A stretch of 26,149 nucleotides of DNA, taken from assembly GCA_964567595.1 (NCBI GenBank), contig CAZMNF010000029.1, positions 1-26,149 on the forward strand. Direction: 5' to 3'. Source of the DNA: CAZMNF01 sp964567595. GTDB lineage: Bacteria; Bipolaricaulota; Bipolaricaulia; RBG-16-55-9. Below, in pieces: positions 23,600 to 26,149 of the stretch; the first letter of the stretch is position 1; the number at the start of each line of letters is the position of its first letter. A program made the position numbers and the translations under genes. The notes below the pieces were generated by a model. That model made no database searches and had not been told where the DNA came from. It saw nothing but the letters and a program-made list of their open reading frames with translations.

Positions 23600-23603
<4 letters not shown>
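22995..23603 (-). CDS. ESCRT-III-like protein, CHMP1-like with MIM1-like tail
   Basis: 202 residues with ESCRT-III architecture: a basic N-terminal half (helices about 18-60 and 62-110, many Lys/Arg), then helices around 111-150 and an acidic C-terminal part. By eye, KSMEELFDSAQMEKVHSKF and the following Met/Glu-rich helix line up with the CHMP1 region [20 protein letters not shown]. The tail DAEIEQGLEEIK fits the MIM1 pattern [DE]xxLxxRLxxL[RK] except that Gly replaces the central Arg and Ile replaces two Leu. MIM1 is the motif that MIT domains of Vps4 grip. The ATG overlaps the upstream AAA stop (ATGA) with GAGGAGGGAG as Shine-Dalgarno; ATPase 1 follows after 1 bp. A generic coiled-coil or PspA-like protein is the alternative, but PspA lacks this tail and a Vps4 partner. 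Confidence 0.82.
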
Positions 23604-24796
<1,193 letters not shown>

Positions 24797-25058
24797 CGCG
24801 AATTCCTCTCAGCATTCAAATATTTGTCGACTCCAGAAAAATATGGCATCTTTTTCCCCTGAGGACGCTTCGACTGTTGACGCTTTGCCCGACGATGGCT
24901 CCAAGTGTCACGCCAACGATCGCCAACGTATCACATGACCAATGCAAGGCATTGCTTGCGTCTTAAAAGGTTTATTGGCCACTGCACAAGTAGGGTGACT
25001 CAATTTCCGCAAGCTTCGCCCACGTCGCGGCAATCGCTTCACCCTTCTTTCGCGGTGA
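24797..25058 (-). other. Intergenic region between the CHMP4-like gene and ATPase 2
   Basis: 262 bases, no gene seen. It is AT-richer than the rest (28 G/C in the 60 bases from 24961). It holds a perfect small palindrome CAATGC-AAG-GCATTG (24940-24954) and a tandem 8-base repeat CGCCAACG-AT-CGCCAACG (24911-24928), either of which could be a regulator site. No convincing -35/-10 pair and no clear terminator, so ATPase 2 may be read from the upstream promoter or from an atypical one. Confidence 0.4.
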
Positions 25059-25637
25059 TCAGTGCTTTTCCTCCTCGCTATAGAGCTCTTTCTCTAAATC
25101 TTGGATATCCGTATCTTCGGTCTCCTTCTCAGCCATGACCTCTTGGATAAAGGCGTCCTCGCCCTCTGAGAGGTCCTCGTCGTCGCCGCTCATCGTATCG
25201 ATCATGTCGCCCATGTTCTGGATCGCCTCTTGGGCTTGGTTTGACCGATAGCCGATCTCGGACATGAGATCCTCGATTTCGCTCTGGTCGATCCCGAGAC
25301 CTCCCAGATGCTGCCCGATTTCGTCCATCATGTCCTTTTGCTCGTTGAGAAACTCTTTGGATTCAATCGCCGTCAACGTCTTCCCGAGCATTGCCACCTG
25401 GTTGGAGAGCATCTTCTCCTGGTTCTGGAGCATGGCATGCTTGCGGGCATACTCTTTGAGCTTGATCTCGTCACCTTCGGCGACATTGCGCGCTTGGCTT
25501 TTCAGCTGATCTTTCTGGGCCCGAATTTTCTCAAGCTTTTTCTCCTGAGACGCTTTTCGATTGGTAATCTTGTTCTTGATCCGTTCCACGTCTTCTTGTG
25601 ACTGTTGATCCTTTTTAAAGAGGTTCTTGAGGCCCAT
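25059..25637 (-). CDS. ESCRT-III-like protein, Snf7/CHMP4-like
   Basis: 192 residues. N-terminus MGLKNLFKKD, then a long basic helical hairpin (about 15-105, QEKKLEKIRAQKDQLKSQAR and KLKEYARKHAMLQNQEKM) and an acidic C-terminal half. The segment GIDQSEIEDLMSEIGYRSNQ followed by AQEAIQNM resembles the Snf7/CHMP4 block MDIDKVDELMQDIADQQELA with EEISTAIS, and the DED-rich stretch after it resembles the CHMP4 tail. The end DTDIQDLEKELYSEEE is a possible MIT-binding tail. In eukaryotes Snf7 forms the main membrane-bending spiral. ATG 25637 has AAGGAGGG. It is the first gene of the ESCRT-like cluster. G/C content is low (27 of 60 at 25081-25140), unlike the housekeeping genes. Confidence 0.8.
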   Translation of the reverse strand: MGLKNLFKKDQQSQEDVERIKNKITNRKASQEKKLEKIRAQKDQLKSQARNVAEGDEIKLKEYARKHAMLQNQEKMLSNQVAMLGKTLTAIESKEFLNEQKDMMDEIGQHLGGLGIDQSEIEDLMSEIGYRSNQAQEAIQNMGDMIDTMSGDDEDLSEGEDAFIQEVMAEKETEDTDIQDLEKELYSEEEKH

Positions 25638-25690
25638 TTGCCCTCCTTATAAACCTGCTGGGTGTGTATATCGCACGGTTCCCTCCTGCG

Positions 25691-25720
25691 CGCTTTTCGG
25701 GTTGAGCTCGACGAAAAGCG
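25691..25720 (-). promoter_or_regulatory. 9-bp inverted repeat upstream of the ESCRT-like cluster
   Basis: CGCTTTTCG and CGAAAAGCG, perfect arms separated by 12 bases, 54 bases before the CHMP4-like ATG. A weak -10-like GATATA (25672-25667, with TGC before it) would put the repeat over the -35 region, the place for a repressor site. No good -35 is visible, and protein binding is inference only. Confidence 0.4.
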
Positions 25721-25752
25721 TCCAGAATGACTCGTCGAACATTTGGGGTCGC

Positions 25753-25872
25753 TCATGTTGAATGCGTATCAGCGAACGTTCTTGCTGTCTGGAGGCAAAC
25801 GTAGAGGGCGTATGTGCTAATTCGCAGGCGCTCAGCGGCTTCGTCGAGGGTGAGAATCGTTGTCGACGTCAT
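25753..25872 (-). CDS. Short HTH (excisionase/MerR-like) reading frame, probably truncated
   Basis: A 39-residue frame starting MTSTTILTLDEAAERLRIST at ATG 25872, with a strong GAGGAGG Shine-Dalgarno. The LTLDEAAERLRIS pattern is that of excisionase-type and MerR-type helix-turn-helix domains, but the sequence stops before the usual basic wing. A different frame downstream, MFDESFWTLFVELNPKSAQE and on to a stop at 25647, also looks protein-like, and one frameshift near 25780 could join them. So this is either a frameshifted small DNA-binding gene or two tiny frames. It is on the same strand as the ESCRT-like cluster and could once have regulated or moved it. Confidence 0.4.
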   Translation of the reverse strand: MTSTTILTLDEAAERLRISTYALYVCLQTARTFADTHST

Positions 25873-26149
25873 GGTGCCTCCTCGCGCGTGGGCATCCTTG
25901 TTCGGCATCATCAACTCTGATTGACTCTTTTATTCTCCAACGCGCGTCGTCAATCTAACACGGCGCCGACAGCGCTGCCAGAATCCTGTTTGATCGGCTC
26001 TATTGAAACTCTTGAGCTGACTCGTGACCATCATCTAAGGTCCGATGGTGATCCCCGATGCACGACAAGTCCAAGCTCTGTCCGTTTCGCGACCCGATGC
26101 TCGATGGCCAACCTAGAACCGGCGGGGCAACATGACGTTGCCCTTTCCA
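25873..26149. other. Right end without a supported gene
   Basis: 277 bases. On the minus strand TTGACG (25953-25948) and an AT-rich stretch about 15 bases further could be a promoter for the HTH frame. A 25-residue plus frame at 26058 (MHDKSKLCPFRDPML...) recalls small CPFR-type proteins but stops early. A short inverted repeat ACCATC...GATGGT lies at 26027-26049. Nothing else is convincing. Confidence 0.35.
26125..26143 (+). terminator. Possible hairpin terminator at the right edge
   Basis: GGGCAAC and GTTGCCC form a perfect 7-bp stem with a 5-base loop, followed by TTT before the window ends. Read on the plus strand it could be a rho-independent terminator, but the T tract cannot be judged and no plus-strand gene is certain here. 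Confidence 0.3.

Noticed and set aside
24911..24954. Possible CRISPR-like or iteron-like repeats (two copies of CGCCAACG and a palindrome)
   Set aside because: Only two short copies with a 2-base gap, no regular spacers, no cas or rep gene. At most a regulator site.
25502..25756. 84-codon minus frame overlapping the start of the CHMP4-like gene
   Set aside because: It runs through the leader and into the gene out of frame, with no Shine-Dalgarno. The CHMP4-like ATG has a strong one.
26058..26135. 25-codon plus frame starting MHDKSKLCPFRDPML
   Set aside because: It resembles the start of small CPFR-type proteins, but has no clear Shine-Dalgarno and stops too early. It may be a remnant that cannot be judged at the window edge.

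Overview
This window is bacterial chromosome from a high-GC organism. The bacterial markers are HrcA with a CIRCE operator, a GrpE-DnaK-DnaJ operon, SecG, RsmH and RqcH. DnaK lacks the insertion in the ATPase domain that is typical of Gram-negative bacteria, and HrcA/CIRCE, RqcH and a CsaB-type pyruvyl transferase occur together. These point to a monoderm-type or Terrabacteria-like lineage. I cannot name the phylum from sequence alone.

Layout. The left end (1-2241, minus) holds nucleotide salvage genes (upp, cut by the window edge, and deoC) and an exported protein of unknown function. Positions 2348-7729 (plus) carry rqcH, a rhomboid protease, secG, two peptide-ABC-transporter ATPases without their permeases, and rdgB. 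Positions 7705-12570 (minus) are the heat-shock operon hrcA-grpE-dnaK-dnaJ, with a near-perfect CIRCE and a good sigma-70 promoter. It is preceded by tpiA-mutM (14229-12659). Divergent from tpiA are a slipin with an extra N-terminal membrane segment and a tryptophanase (14352-16662, plus). Positions 16631-20210 (minus) are a DUF5693-like membrane protein, csaB and rsmH.

The remarkable region is 21342-25637 (minus). In transcription order it encodes a Snf7/CHMP4-like ESCRT-III protein, a MIT-domain Vps4-like AAA ATPase, a second ESCRT-III protein (CHMP1-like, with a C-terminal MIM1-like motif), a second MIT-domain Vps4-like AAA ATPase, and a three-TM protein ending in a probable winged-helix domain. 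The last four genes overlap or lie 1-14 bp apart. This is a complete ESCRT-III/Vps4 membrane-remodelling module with a candidate membrane anchor, in a clearly bacterial context. Canonical ESCRT-III/Vps4 pairs are known from archaea and eukaryotes. Bacteria are known for the distant relatives PspA and Vipp1, which work without Vps4. I infer membrane scission, vesicle formation or cell division as possible roles; nothing here proves which. A small secreted or membrane protein (20523-20912) and decayed sequence lie downstream. A short HTH reading frame and an inverted repeat lie upstream, in lower-GC DNA.

Several transcripts look leaderless or nearly so (rqcH and the DUF5693 gene). Gene packing is tight: many ATGA overlaps, and two convergent pairs overlap at their 3' ends.
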